Source: Paenibacillus albicereus
GTDB taxonomy: Bacteria; Bacillota; Bacilli; Paenibacillales; Paenibacillaceae
Assembly: GCF_012676905.1 (NCBI RefSeq)
Contig: NZ_CP051428.1
Span: 287,501 to 351,500 of the forward strand
DNA length: 64,000 nucleotides
Direction: 5' to 3'
In this document: piece after piece, positions 41,301 to 49,322 of the stretch
Position numbering within the stretch: position 1 is the first letter of the stretch
Layout of the letters: each line of letters opens with the position of its first letter
Translations under genes and position numbers: made by a program
Notes under the pieces: generated by a model
The model's input: the letters and a program-made list of their open reading frames with translations, nothing else
Told to the model about the DNA's origin: nothing
Database searches by the model: none

Positions 41301-42107
41301 GGGCGCGCCGGCGCAGGCGGCCGATCCGCCGCGCAGGGCGGCGGATCGACGGCAGCGCCGGCGAGCGGCGCGCGTCCGAGCGCGCAGCGCGGACGCGGAG
41401 CCGGCGAAGCCGGCGGCCGCGGCCCGGGCGGAGCCGGGCGCGGTCCTCGCGGGGGCGGCGGCGGCAGAGGCCGCCGCGACAGCGGGTTCGGCCCCAACGG
41501 CTGGCGGGGCAGCATGCCGGAGGACATCCCGAACGTGCGGGATGACAACCCTTGGAGCGTGCGCGAGGGCGGCAAGACCGAGAGCACGAAGCGCACGGAC
41601 ATGTGGGGCTTGCCGGTGCCGCCGGCCAGCCTCGGCAATCGCGGCGGGCGCCCGGGCGCAGGCCCGTCGGCCGACCGCAGCCGCGGACGCGGGCCGTCTC
41701 CGGACGGCGCGCCGCGCGGCGGCCGTCCCAAGGGCGGACGCGGTCCGACGATCAGCGGCGCTTCCGCAGCGGATGGCCAGCAGGCGTCGGCAGGCGTGCT
41801 GCAGGAGCAGGTCTCCGGCGGAGCCAAGGCGAAGCGCAAGCGCCGCAAGGGCAGCAGCACGGCGCCGTCCATCCGCGAAGTGACGCGGGCGGACATCGCC
41901 GATCTGTTCCGGGACATGGATCCGGAATCGCGCGCTTCCGTCACGCCGGACGCGCCTGCAGCCGCCGAGGGCGGCTCCAAGCGCAGCCGTTCGCGCCGCA
42001 AGAAGAACAAGGGCGCCGCAGGCACGCCGCCGGTGAGCGGCGGCGATGCGGGAGTCAATCCGAATTCCGCGCCTCAGGGCGGCTCCGGTCCGGATTCGGC
42101 GGAGTAG
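38376..42107 (+). CDS. rnr: Ribonuclease R, enlarged by an acidic insert and a Gly/Arg-rich tail
   Basis: A 1243-residue 3'-5' exoribonuclease; family members are usually about 700-820. In order: an N-terminal winged helix (residues 1-60), cold-shock domains (about 65-225), the RNB domain with catalytic Asp264, Asp267, Asp269 and Asp270 in GEDAKDLDDAV, an insert, the rest of RNB (LRRQRMKRGAIDFDF; HFTSPIRRYPDLVIHR), and an S1 domain ending near 936. The insert (about 380-608) is rich in Asp, Glu, Ala, Ser and Pro, and splits RNB between SYTNVRKIL and LLERYAELVPTF, which adjoin in ordinary RNase R. The tail (about 937-1243) is Gly/Arg/Ala-rich, with RGG-like runs and a basic end. The frame is open throughout and all catalytic motifs are present, so it looks functional. 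With SmpB and tmRNA it clears faulty mRNA. Confidence 0.93.
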   Translation: MTIEHQTLLDLMNQPAYKPMTYQELERQLGIDNASDFKAFLKLLNELEEQGSILRNDAGAYGLPQHMDLLKGRLQVHAKGFAFLLPEDKTHPDVYIGANDLNTGMNGDTVLVRVQTRGPGGGRMEGEVVRIAERAVKQFVGTFESHESFGFVSPDDKRLGRDIFIPQGSFGGAVTGMKVVVDITHYPQGRAAAQGEVVEVLGHKNDPGVDILSIIRKHQLPEGFPDDVLAEAEAAPDSITEEEIVSQGRRDLRGKTIVTIDGEDAKDLDDAVNIERLPNGNYLLGVHIADVSYYVRERSALDQEAYRRGTSVYLTDRVIPMLPHRLSNGICSLHPQVDRLTMSCEMEFDASTLKRVRHDIFTSVIRSKERMSYTNVRKILTPVEPEDEAAEPVLAQEHQEPLKAPQTDFASDEAELDPSLSAPAEKLPPGGMGTIVADDDGGVPRHADDEDEEPIAGASTDEDEDEDVRQPERLSRPTDMGLIVPGGDAGSPGEDTDEEFASDDEAGASGVQSDDGEPYPLRGAGAGGPTRSRESDNPWMAQEAQPVINNKPIRKAEKARTRQEDFDQLDAFAGAQAAESQPTETEAEREARLAAERQDRAERRAEREQLLERYAELVPTFQLMEELAMKLRRQRMKRGAIDFDFSESKILVDEEGKPTDIIKRERTIAEMVIEEFMLAANETVSEHFFWLKVPFLYRVHENPEGEKLMTFIQIASNFGYSVRGKNNTVHPKALQSLLEEIKGTKEETVLSTMMLRSMKQARYDAESLGHYGLAAEYYSHFTSPIRRYPDLVIHRVIREVLESGGTLSEARIEALAARMPDIAQQSSERERVAVDAERDTDQLKKCEFMLDKVGEEFTGLISSVTGFGIFVELPNTVEGLIRLSSLNDDYYHFDDQQMILIGERTSNMYRIGDEVKVRVERVDMDDHQIDFAMVEGGSRGAAQGSGARGKGRGAKGRRGKEAAGRAGGQQGGAAAGRAGAGGRSAAQGGGSTAAPASGARPSAQRGRGAGEAGGRGPGGAGRGPRGGGGGRGRRDSGFGPNGWRGSMPEDIPNVRDDNPWSVREGGKTESTKRTDMWGLPVPPASLGNRGGRPGAGPSADRSRGRGPSPDGAPRGGRPKGGRGPTISGASAADGQQASAGVLQEQVSGGAKAKRKRRKGSSTAPSIREVTRADIADLFRDMDPESRASVTPDAPAAAEGGSKRSRSRRKKNKGAAGTPPVSGGDAGVNPNSAPQGGSGPDSAE

Positions 42108-42185
42108 CCTAATCAGCGCAGCAGACATGGACAGGGATTGCCGATCCGGCAATCCCTGTTTTCGACGAAAGGAGGAGATCGAGGT

Positions 42186-42671
42186 ATGGCCAAGAACAAA
42201 GATCAATCGCAAAAGCCGCTTGCCCAGAACAAGAAGGCCTCGCATGACTACTTCATCGAAGAGACGTATGAAGCCGGCATGGTGCTCATGGGCACGGAGA
42301 TCAAGTCGTTGCGTACCGGCCGCGCCAATCTGAACGATGCCTTTGCCACTGTCCGTAACGGGGAGATATTTCTGAACAACCTGCATATCAGCCCGTTCGA
42401 GCAGGGCAACCGGCATAACCCGACCGATCCGACGCGGGCCCGCAAGCTGCTGCTGCACAAGGCGCAGATCGCCAAGCTGTTCGGGCAGTCCAAGCAGGAA
42501 GGCTACTCGATCGTGCCGCTCAAGATTTACGTGCGCAACGGCTACGCCAAGATCCTGATCGGACTCGGCAAGGGCAAGAAGCAGTACGACAAGCGCGAGT
42601 CCGCCGCCAAGCGGGATGCCCAGCGCGACATCCAGCGGGCGCTCCGCGAGAAGCAAAAGGTGGCTCGCTAG
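42186..42671 (+). CDS. smpB: SsrA-binding protein SmpB
   Basis: A 161-residue RNA-binding protein that brings tmRNA to stalled ribosomes. The OB-fold core has [47 protein letters not shown] and [13 protein letters not shown], and the basic C-terminal tail ([30 protein letters not shown]) enters the decoding channel. The ATG at 42186 follows AAAGGAGGAG at good spacing; an upstream in-frame ATG at 42138 has no such site. ssrA lies about 300 bases downstream. Confidence 0.97.
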   Translation: MAKNKDQSQKPLAQNKKASHDYFIEETYEAGMVLMGTEIKSLRTGRANLNDAFATVRNGEIFLNNLHISPFEQGNRHNPTDPTRARKLLLHKAQIAKLFGQSKQEGYSIVPLKIYVRNGYAKILIGLGKGKKQYDKRESAAKRDAQRDIQRALREKQKVAR

Positions 42672-42974
42672 CGGGGGCGCCAAGCCGTAGAGCAAGCAAG
42701 AGGATCGGCATCGGAGAGCGGGCGGTTGATGGGCCGGCTTGCGTGCAGAAGCGTACTTTCGGATGTCATCAAGCGTTGCTAGCTCATCCCGCTTGGTCTG
42801 GCTTCCAGCGATTCGCTTCGCTTTTTCCGATTCACCTGTGGTATACTAGGGGTATCAAGTTACGTTGGCTTTGAATGTGCAATGCTGTGCGATGATCTCG
42901 CTCAGTCCTTGCGCTTCGGACCGCCGCGCGGCTGCTGCAGCTTAGGTGCATGCGCCGGCAGGACGGATCTGTCC
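42672..42974. other. smpB-ssrA intergenic region
   Basis: No protein gene is visible. It holds a TATACT box at 42842-42847, with only a weak -35 candidate, that probably drives ssrA with a 5' leader of about 120 bases to be removed by RNase P. Confidence 0.55.
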
Positions 42975-43335
42975 GGGGGCGTTTATGGATTCGACGGGGG
43001 TAGTTCGAGCATGGGTTGCGGGTAGTGGGGACGCGTCCGCTTTATCAACGCTAAAGCCTATTAAATGGCAACCAACGTACAACTTTAGCAGCAGCCTAAG
43101 AAACTGTATGCTAAGCTCCTCTCCAGCATCGCCTATGTGCCGGATGTAGGGGCTCACCCTTAGTAGGCTACGCTGTTCGGTCTCCGCCTGGGGTCGGCAG
43201 AAGAAGACAATCAGGCTGACCTGTAGAATAGCCGGTTACGGGGCGCTTCTGCAGGTGACATCAAATCCGTGACTACACCCGTAGATGCCTATGTGCCGTT
43301 GCCTTCGGACAGGGGTTCAAATCCCCTCGCCTCCA
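42975..43335 (+). ncRNA. ssrA: Transfer-messenger RNA (tmRNA)
   Basis: The tRNA-like ends are clear: GGGGGCG at the 5' end pairs with CGCCTCC near the 3' end, TTTATGGATTCGACGGGG follows the 5' acceptor arm, and GGGTTCAAATCCC is the T-arm. The discriminator A is followed by TTA, so CCA is not encoded, unlike the tRNAs in this window. A tag frame GGC AAC CAA CGT ACA ACT TTA GCA GCA GCC TAA (43067-43099) gives GNQRTTLAAA after the initial Ala carried by the RNA; GGC as resume codon is inferred from the Bacillus tag. Tagged proteins are degraded by Clp proteases; clpP is at 28287. Confidence 0.95.
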
Positions 43336-43341
43336 TTAAAA

Positions 43342-43379
43342 GAAAACCCACAACCTGAAAAGGTTGTGGGTTTTTGCTT
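43342..43379 (+). terminator. Terminator of ssrA
   Basis: AACCCACAACCT-GAAA-AGGTTGTGGGTT is followed by a T-run and preceded by an A-run. Confidence 0.93.
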
Positions 43380-43475
43380 TTTTCTATGAAGATAGGGACT
43401 CTTACGTAACTGGAGACGGCAGCTCTTTGCTGAGAGGTGAGGCCATGATGTCTGGCATTGGAGAGTCGGCTGAGC

Positions 43476-43670
43476 ATGCAAATCCTCATCGCTGAGGACG
43501 ACAAATGGCTGACTCGAGCCATCCAGCTTCGTGACTGCTGCTTGTTCGCCTGGACCGCAAGGCTAATCATCGCTATACAAATGGAATGCCGACCCGAGCA
43601 GGACTTGCCGTGCGGAACACGAATTCATGGGTATTCATTTCGCGAAAGGCGAGGTGTAGTCCATGCATGA
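43476..43670 (+). pseudogene. Small frame with response-regulator N-terminus, probable remnant
   Basis: A 64-codon frame that begins MQILIAEDDKWLTRAIQ, the first strand and acidic pocket of a receiver domain, and then loses all similarity to the family. GGAGAG lies before the ATG at good spacing. It ends eight bases inside the start of the histidine kinase gene, so it could be translated and coupled to it. The best reading is the 5' remnant of a response-regulator gene left by a deletion; a chance match or a real small protein cannot be ruled out. The full regulator of the pair lies after the kinase. Nothing else is seen between the ssrA terminator and the kinase. Confidence 0.45.
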
Positions 43671-45411
43671 GCTGCGCCGGAAGCTGCCCGGAAGCGGATT
43701 ATTCTCGCTCCGCAAGCGGATTTTGCTGGTTCTGATTATCGGCTTCGCCGGCTTCGCCATCCTGATGGCGTCGGTCTCCTACAATGCGATCTATACGATG
43801 CAGCATGACAAGATCGAGACCTCCATGGCGTTCAACCTGTATCAGCAGACGTCCAAGCTGGACCAGACCTACGCCTATCTGCTGCAGGTCACGCAGCAGA
43901 TGATGCCGGAGGGCACGGTCGGGAACCTGATGGAGTCGTACCTGGCGGCGCCGGATTCCTACCATGAGCTGCTCCTCTCTCGCGACATCGCGTACAATAT
44001 CGGACTGGTCACCTTTTCCAACCCCGCCATCGAGCTGGTCATGTACTACAACGAGGAGCGGGACAAGGCCTCGTACTCCAATCTGCCGCTGCGCGAGAGC
44101 TTCGACCTGGACTCCCTGCCCGACACAGCCGGCATGAACGGGCTGAAGTACCAGTCGCCGCATCTGTCGATGTGCCGCTTCAGCGACGACCTGGTCGTCT
44201 CGGTGACGAGGGAGGTCCAGTTCTCCGACGGGAGCAAGCGAATCATCTATGTCGAGGCCAGGTCCGATGTGGCCAAAGACATGAATGCGCTTGCCTACGG
44301 GCTGAATCTTCCCTATACGCTCGCCTTCACCGATCCGAACGACGTCGTCACCTACAGCAGCAACCCTTCGGCCTACGAGGCTGGGCAGAGCCTGGCGCTG
44401 TCCGGCCGCGCGGGGATGGACGGCGGCTATGTCTGGAACCGCCTGGAGGGAGGCTACGGCTATGGCCTGACGCTGCTGCTCCCTGCCTCCAGCTACAACC
44501 GCGAGCTGTACACGTGGAAAAATCATATGTATGGCATCCTGGCCGTCGCCCTGCTGATGATGCTCCTGCTCACGCTGCTGCTGCGCAGGCTGTTCAATCG
44601 GCCGTTCTTCCTGATCGAAAAGGAGATGAGGACGTTCGGCAAAGGCTACATGGGGACCCGGACGGTCCGGACGGGCATCCTGGAGTTCGACCGGATCTTC
44701 GGCCAGTTCACCATCATGAAGCGGCAGATCCAGCAGCTGATGCTGGAGGCGGAGCAAAAGGAGAAGCGGCGGCATCAGCTGGAGCTGGAGAAGCTCGCCA
44801 GCCAGATCAACCCCCATTTCCTCATGAACACGCTGAACTCCGTGCGCTGGCTGGCGCTGCTGCACAAGCAGGCGGAGATCGAGAGGTTCGTCACGGCGCT
44901 GATCGCGCTGCTCAGCTACAACCTGGGCAAGTCGACCGAGCCGGCGACGCTCCGATCCGAGCTTCAAGTCATGGCGACGTACCTGGAGCTGCAGCAGATG
45001 CGCTACGACTTCGAGGTGAGGCTGGATGTTGTCGAAGGCAGCTATCTCGACGGTCCCGTCGCCCGCTTCATCCTGCAGCCGATCGTGGAGAACGCCGTCT
45101 GCCACGGCATCGACGACAACGGGAGGCTGGACATCGTCGTCCGTCCCGATCCTTCGGCAGGGACAGTCGCCATCGTCATCCGCGACGACGGCAAGGGCCT
45201 GAGCCGAGAGACGCTGGAGCTGCTGCAGCGCGGGACGCCGGACGAGCGGCAGGAGGGATGGGGCATCGGACTGCGATACGTCCGCTCGATGCTGGAAGCG
45301 CACTACGGCTTCAAGGCCCGTCTTACGATCGACAGCTGTCCGAACCAGGGCACGACGGTAACGCTGGTGCTGCCCGACTCACGTTCACAAGCAAAGGAGA
45401 GAGCGATATGA
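43663..45411 (+). CDS. Sensor histidine kinase, YesM/LytS type
   Basis: A 582-residue membrane kinase. One transmembrane helix (about residues 16-40) leads into an extracellular sensing region of about 245 residues, then a second helix (about 288-310). After a coil comes the His_kinase domain with the phospho-acceptor His385 in SQINPHFLMNTLNSVRWL. The ATPase domain follows with an N-box (PIVENAVCHGIDDNG) and G-box elements (IRDDGKGLSRETLELL, GWGIGLRYVRSMLEAHYG). Such kinases partner AraC-type regulators to sense carbohydrates. The stop overlaps the regulator start by four bases (ATGA), so they are translated together. A sugar importer follows, suggesting the ligand is its substrate or a related polymer. 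Confidence 0.93.
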   Translation: MHELRRKLPGSGLFSLRKRILLVLIIGFAGFAILMASVSYNAIYTMQHDKIETSMAFNLYQQTSKLDQTYAYLLQVTQQMMPEGTVGNLMESYLAAPDSYHELLLSRDIAYNIGLVTFSNPAIELVMYYNEERDKASYSNLPLRESFDLDSLPDTAGMNGLKYQSPHLSMCRFSDDLVVSVTREVQFSDGSKRIIYVEARSDVAKDMNALAYGLNLPYTLAFTDPNDVVTYSSNPSAYEAGQSLALSGRAGMDGGYVWNRLEGGYGYGLTLLLPASSYNRELYTWKNHMYGILAVALLMMLLLTLLLRRLFNRPFFLIEKEMRTFGKGYMGTRTVRTGILEFDRIFGQFTIMKRQIQQLMLEAEQKEKRRHQLELEKLASQINPHFLMNTLNSVRWLALLHKQAEIERFVTALIALLSYNLGKSTEPATLRSELQVMATYLELQQMRYDFEVRLDVVEGSYLDGPVARFILQPIVENAVCHGIDDNGRLDIVVRPDPSAGTVAIVIRDDGKGLSRETLELLQRGTPDERQEGWGIGLRYVRSMLEAHYGFKARLTIDSCPNQGTTVTLVLPDSRSQAKERAI

Positions 45412-46586
45412 TCCGGGTGCTGATCGTCGACGATGACAAGCTCGCGCGGAAAGGCCTGATCTCCATCCTGCCCTGGTCCAGCCAGGGCATGACGGTCGTT
45501 GGAGAAGCGGCGAACGGCGCGAAGGCGCTGGAGTTCATGGAGCGGCAGGAGGTGGATTTGCTGTTCGTCGACCTCTCCATGCCGGTCCTGTCCGGCTTGG
45601 AGCTGCTGCGTATCGTCCAGCGCCGATTCCCGAGCGTGCGCTCGGTCGTGCTGTCGTTCCACGAGGAGTTCGAAAACGTGCAGGCGGCATACCGGATGGG
45701 CGTGCTGGACTACCTGTCCAAGGTTCGGCTGGAGTCCGAAGACGACGAGCAGATTCTGCGGCGCATCCGCGAACGGCTCGCAAGCGAGCCGCCGCGTTCT
45801 GCCGGCGAGGCGGCCGCGAACAGTGCGGCAGGGTCGGAGGCCGGCCCTGCGGACATGGCGGAACGGCCTGCAGGCGCAGGCTCCGCCTCCGGGCCCGCGA
45901 CTGCTCCGGCCGACTCGTCACCCGTCGCCGCTCTGCAGGCGGCGAGACCCGGCGGCGCCCCGCGTCCTGCGGAGGAGGACTGGGCCGCGATCGAGGCCGA
46001 GTGGCGTTCGATGCACTGGCTGTACAGCGAAGCGCGGTTCCAGCGCCTATGCAAGCGGACGGCGGAGGCCGGGGCGTCTGTACCCCGGCTCGCAGGACTC
46101 TTGCAGCGCATCGCCGCTCCGCTGGAGACGATCCATGCGCCGGACTTCGGGCGCCTGGCGGAAGCAGGCGACATCGCCGCCGCCCTGCAGTGGATGCGCG
46201 ACTGCCGATCGCGCATCTACGCTCATGTCGCGGCGGCCTCCGACTGCGCCACGACGATGGAAAGCATGCTGAAGGCGGTGCTGTTCATCCGGGAAAGGTC
46301 GTCCGAGGCACTGCATGCCGAAGCGGCGGCCGAGCATGTGCATATGAGCCGCAGCTACTTTTGCCAATGCTTCAAGAAGTGGACGGGCATGACGTTCCAT
46401 GAGTATGTGCGGCAGGAGCGGATCAGCGCCGCCGAAAGGCTGCTGTGCGAGACGAACCGCTCCATCGGCTGGATCGCCCATTCGGTCGGTTACAGCGATG
46501 CCAAATATTTTTCCCAGCTGTTCCACGAGCAGACCTCGCTGCTGCCGAGCGAATTCCGCGCCCAGTTCCAGAAGGGGGAAGAATGA
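45408..46586 (+). CDS. Response regulator with AraC-type DNA-binding domain
   Basis: A 392-residue regulator. The receiver domain (about residues 1-125) has the acidic pair in LIVDDDKLARKG, phospho-acceptor Asp55 in LLFVDLSMPVLSG, and the switch Lys in DYLSKVRLE, although the usual Lys-Pro is Lys-Val. An Ala/Pro/Gly-rich linker (about 130-205) is probably disordered. The C-terminal AraC domain (about 285-385) has AAEHVHMSRSYFCQCFKKWTGMTFHEYVRQERISAAERLL and IAHSVGYSDAKYFSQLFHEQ. It most likely activates the importer genes that follow. The start is ATG 45408 inside the kinase stop; the longer in-frame extension upstream is a shadow of the kinase gene. Confidence 0.92.
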   Translation: MIRVLIVDDDKLARKGLISILPWSSQGMTVVGEAANGAKALEFMERQEVDLLFVDLSMPVLSGLELLRIVQRRFPSVRSVVLSFHEEFENVQAAYRMGVLDYLSKVRLESEDDEQILRRIRERLASEPPRSAGEAAANSAAGSEAGPADMAERPAGAGSASGPATAPADSSPVAALQAARPGGAPRPAEEDWAAIEAEWRSMHWLYSEARFQRLCKRTAEAGASVPRLAGLLQRIAAPLETIHAPDFGRLAEAGDIAAALQWMRDCRSRIYAHVAAASDCATTMESMLKAVLFIRERSSEALHAEAAAEHVHMSRSYFCQCFKKWTGMTFHEYVRQERISAAERLLCETNRSIGWIAHSVGYSDAKYFSQLFHEQTSLLPSEFRAQFQKGEE

Positions 46587-46633
46587 TCGCTCCGGAGAAG
46601 ACGTCCGCCCCCCTCCAGCGCGCAGGACGCCGC

Positions 46634-46660
46634 AAAAGGCGGCACAGCTGTCCGCCTTTT
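46634..46660 (+). terminator. Terminator/hairpin after response regulator gene
   Basis: AAAAGGCGG-CACAGCTGT-CCGCCTTTT. The stem is followed by CT, so T-run strength is moderate. It separates the regulatory pair from the importer operon. Confidence 0.7.
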
Positions 46661-46674
46661 CTAAAGCGCTTTCA
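46661..46674. promoter_or_regulatory. cre site (CcpA box) before importer operon
   Basis: CTAAAGCGCTTTCA agrees with the cre core TGAAARCGCTTTCA except in the first two bases and contains the palindrome AAAGCGCTTT. It overlaps the promoter region (TACAAT at 46678-46683), the usual position for catabolite repression. Confidence 0.75.
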
Positions 46675-46677
46675 AGC

Positions 46678-46683
46678 TACAAT
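46678..46683 (+). promoter_or_regulatory. Candidate -10 box of importer operon
   Basis: TACAAT directly follows the cre site, about 30 bases before the lipoprotein start. The -35 is poor, as expected for an activator-dependent promoter. Confidence 0.45.
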
Positions 46684-46714
46684 GGGAAAGCAACGATTCC
46701 AGGGGAGGGATCTT

Positions 46715-48421
46715 ATGAAACGAACGATGGCTGCGCTGCTCTCCGTCGCCCTGCTGGGGCTTGGCCTGACCGCTTGCACGTCCTCCAGCTCCTCGAACAC
46801 GGACGAGAAGGCGCCTGCGGCGTCGTCCGGTCCGGCGCTGTCGGGAGACGATCTGGCGTTTTACCGATTCCCCGAGCCGGTCGACGTCCATATCGGCATG
46901 CCGGTCGATCCGACCGACAAGACGCTGCCGGAGGGAGACAGCGTCAGCAATAACCAGTACACGAGATACTTGAAGGAGAAGTACAACATCAACGTCATCG
47001 TGGATTGGACGGCGGCGACCGGCAACGACTTCAAGCAGAAGGTGAGCCTGACGATCGCCTCCGGCAAGCTGCCCGACGGCATGGTCGTCGACGACCGGTC
47101 GTACATGACGAAGGCGGCCGCATCCGGCCTGCTGTACGACATCACCGACCTGTTCCAGCAGGTCCAGTCGCAGCAGGTGAAGGACATCATGGAAAGCACG
47201 GGCGGCCGCGCCATGGAAAATGCGAGCTACAAAGGCCGCATGGTCTCGCTGCCCAACATTACGGTCGACACCGACGGCGTCCACCTGCTCTGGGTACGCA
47301 AGGACTGGCTCGACAAGCTCGGGCTGCCGGTGCCGAAAACGGCAGCCGACATCGAGAAGACCGCCAAGGCGTTCAAGGACGGCAAACTGGGCGGAGCCAA
47401 CACGATTGGCATCGCCGGACCGTCGAAAAACACGTTCCCTTACGCCACGTTCCTCGCCTCGTCCAACAACCTGGGCGGATTCGACCCGCTGTTCAGCGCG
47501 AAGGACGCCTATCCGGGGTACTGGCTCGACAACGGCGACGGCTCGGTGACGTACGGAACGACGACGGAGCAGACGAAGGATACGCTGGCGCTGCTGGCCG
47601 ACTGGTACAAGAAAGGGCTGATCGACCCCGAGGCGGGCACCCGCGACAACGTCGGCGACCCGATCAACGCGAACCAGACCGGCATCTTCTTCGGTCCTTG
47701 GTGGAGCGGCGGCTATGGCAACGGCGATTCGTTCAAGAACGATCCGACGGCCAACTGGCAGGCTTATCCCGTCTACACCGACGACGGCAAGTGGAACGCG
47801 CATATGAAGACGACCGGCAGCTCCTATACGCTCATCAGCAAAAACGCCAAGCCCGATGTCGTCAAGGCGATCCTCATCATGAACAACGCGCTCGTTCGCG
47901 ACGAAGCGACGTTCGATCTGTCGGTGGCGGTCGGCTGGTATCCGCTGCGCAACGTCATGGCGGCGGCCAACGAGACGGAGTACGAATACGCCGAGCTGCT
48001 CAAGGTGCTCAAGGGCGAGACGCAGGCCGAGGACTACAACGAGCCGAACAGCCTGTACAAGCTGATGTATGCCGACGCGAAAAGAGTGAAGGATGTCGTC
48101 AAGCCGCCCTATGACGAGCTGAACGTGAGCAACTTCAATACGTCAAACTTCGGCGACTTCCAGCGCCTCTACTCGCTGCTGGTCGGCGATCGGCCGTTCT
48201 CGACCGTGCCGATCGACAAGAAGGTGTACAGTGTCACCTACAACCAGACGCCGACGATGGAGACGAAGTGGGCCAACCTCAAGAAGCTGGAGGACGAGAC
48301 CGTGCTCAAGATCATTCTCGGGCAGGCGCCGGTCGATTCCTTCGACAAGTTCGTGAAGGACTGGAAGGCGCAGGGCGGGGACGAGATCACGGCCGAAGTC
48401 GCCGAGCTGCTGAAAAAATGA
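46715..48421 (+). CDS. Carbohydrate ABC transporter substrate-binding lipoprotein
   Basis: A 568-residue secreted binding protein of the LplA/YtcQ class. The N-terminus MKRTMAALLSVALLGLGLTAC is a lipoprotein signal with lipobox LTAC and is followed by a Ser-rich linker. The mature protein begins to resemble family 1 solute-binding proteins at EPVDVHIGMP and includes RYLKEKYNINVIVDW, the class motif HLLWVRKDWLDKLGLPVPKT and a long C-terminal lobe. Long binding proteins of this class take oligosaccharides from plant or microbial polymers. The start ATG follows AGGGGAGGG. The stop overlaps the first permease start (ATGA). Lgt at 8424 would lipidate it. Confidence 0.92.
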   Translation: MKRTMAALLSVALLGLGLTACTSSSSSNTDEKAPAASSGPALSGDDLAFYRFPEPVDVHIGMPVDPTDKTLPEGDSVSNNQYTRYLKEKYNINVIVDWTAATGNDFKQKVSLTIASGKLPDGMVVDDRSYMTKAAASGLLYDITDLFQQVQSQQVKDIMESTGGRAMENASYKGRMVSLPNITVDTDGVHLLWVRKDWLDKLGLPVPKTAADIEKTAKAFKDGKLGGANTIGIAGPSKNTFPYATFLASSNNLGGFDPLFSAKDAYPGYWLDNGDGSVTYGTTTEQTKDTLALLADWYKKGLIDPEAGTRDNVGDPINANQTGIFFGPWWSGGYGNGDSFKNDPTANWQAYPVYTDDGKWNAHMKTTGSSYTLISKNAKPDVVKAILIMNNALVRDEATFDLSVAVGWYPLRNVMAAANETEYEYAELLKVLKGETQAEDYNEPNSLYKLMYADAKRVKDVVKPPYDELNVSNFNTSNFGDFQRLYSLLVGDRPFSTVPIDKKVYSVTYNQTPTMETKWANLKKLEDETVLKIILGQAPVDSFDKFVKDWKAQGGDEITAEVAELLKK

Positions 48422-49308
48422 GGAGAACAAACGTCGAAAAGCATTATTATCTGATGCTGCTGCCGGGCATGGTCTGGCTCGTCCTGTTCAGCATCGTGCC
48501 GATGGCCGGCATCGTGATGGCGTTCCAGAACTACAACCCGGGAGCGGGCCTGCTGAAGTCGCCATGGGTCGGGCTCGACAACTTCCGGTACATGTTCCAG
48601 CTGAACGACAGCCGCACGGTCCTCGTCAACACGCTCGTCATCGCCGTCGGAAAGATCGTGCTCAACCTGATCGTTCCGCTCGTCTTCGCCATCCTGCTGA
48701 ACGAGCTGCGGCATCTGCGCTTCAAGAAGCTGGTGCAGACGGCGGCCTACCTGCCGCACTTCCTGTCCTGGGTCATCATGGCGACGATCGTCATCGGCAT
48801 CTTCGGCTATTACGGCGTCGTCAATACGGTGCTCGGCATGTTCGGCGCGAGCCCGCAGCTGTTCATGGCGGACGCCGGCATCTTCCGCCAGCTGCTGGTC
48901 GGGACCGACGTGTGGAAAGAATTCGGCTACAACGCCATCATCTACCTGGCGGCGCTGACCGGCATCAACGCCAGCCTGTACGAGGCGGCCGCGATCGACG
49001 GCGCCAGCCGCTGGCAGCTGATCCGGAACGTGACGCTGCCGGCGATGTCGACGACCGTCGTCCTGCTCGGCGTGCTCAGCCTCGGCAACGTGCTCAACGC
49101 CGGATTCGACCAGGTGTACAACCTGTACAATCCGCTCGTCTACTCGACCGGGGACATCCTCGACACCTGGGTGTACCGCCTCGGCCTGCAGAACCTGCAG
49201 TTCTCGCTGGCGACGGCGGCGGGACTGTTCAAGTCGGCCATCAGCTTCGTCCTGATCGTCGTCTCGTACCGGCTGGCCTACCGCTATGCGGATTACACGG
49301 TGTTCTAA
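48418..49308 (+). CDS. Carbohydrate ABC transporter permease, LplB type
   Basis: A 296-residue inner-membrane permease with six predicted helices, beginning HYYLMLLPGMVWLVLFSIVPMAGIVMAF. The EAA loop that docks the ATPase reads EAAAIDGASRWQLIRNVTLPAM. The ATG overlaps the stop of the binding-protein gene, and it forms a heterodimer with the next gene product. A longer in-frame reading from 48268 is a shadow of the upstream gene. Confidence 0.93.
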   Translation: MRRTNVEKHYYLMLLPGMVWLVLFSIVPMAGIVMAFQNYNPGAGLLKSPWVGLDNFRYMFQLNDSRTVLVNTLVIAVGKIVLNLIVPLVFAILLNELRHLRFKKLVQTAAYLPHFLSWVIMATIVIGIFGYYGVVNTVLGMFGASPQLFMADAGIFRQLLVGTDVWKEFGYNAIIYLAALTGINASLYEAAAIDGASRWQLIRNVTLPAMSTTVVLLGVLSLGNVLNAGFDQVYNLYNPLVYSTGDILDTWVYRLGLQNLQFSLATAAGLFKSAISFVLIVVSYRLAYRYADYTVF

Positions 49309-49322
49309 GGGAGGAAGCCGCC

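Noticed and set aside
38253-42695. Minus-strand frame of about 1480 codons opposite rnr and smpB.
   Set aside because: It spans the real rnr and smpB genes, has no recognisable domain, and is explained by GC-rich third positions.
44172-45407. Long in-frame upstream extension of the response regulator.
   Set aside because: It overlaps the kinase gene in another frame; the receiver domain starts exactly at ATG 45408, which overlaps the kinase stop.
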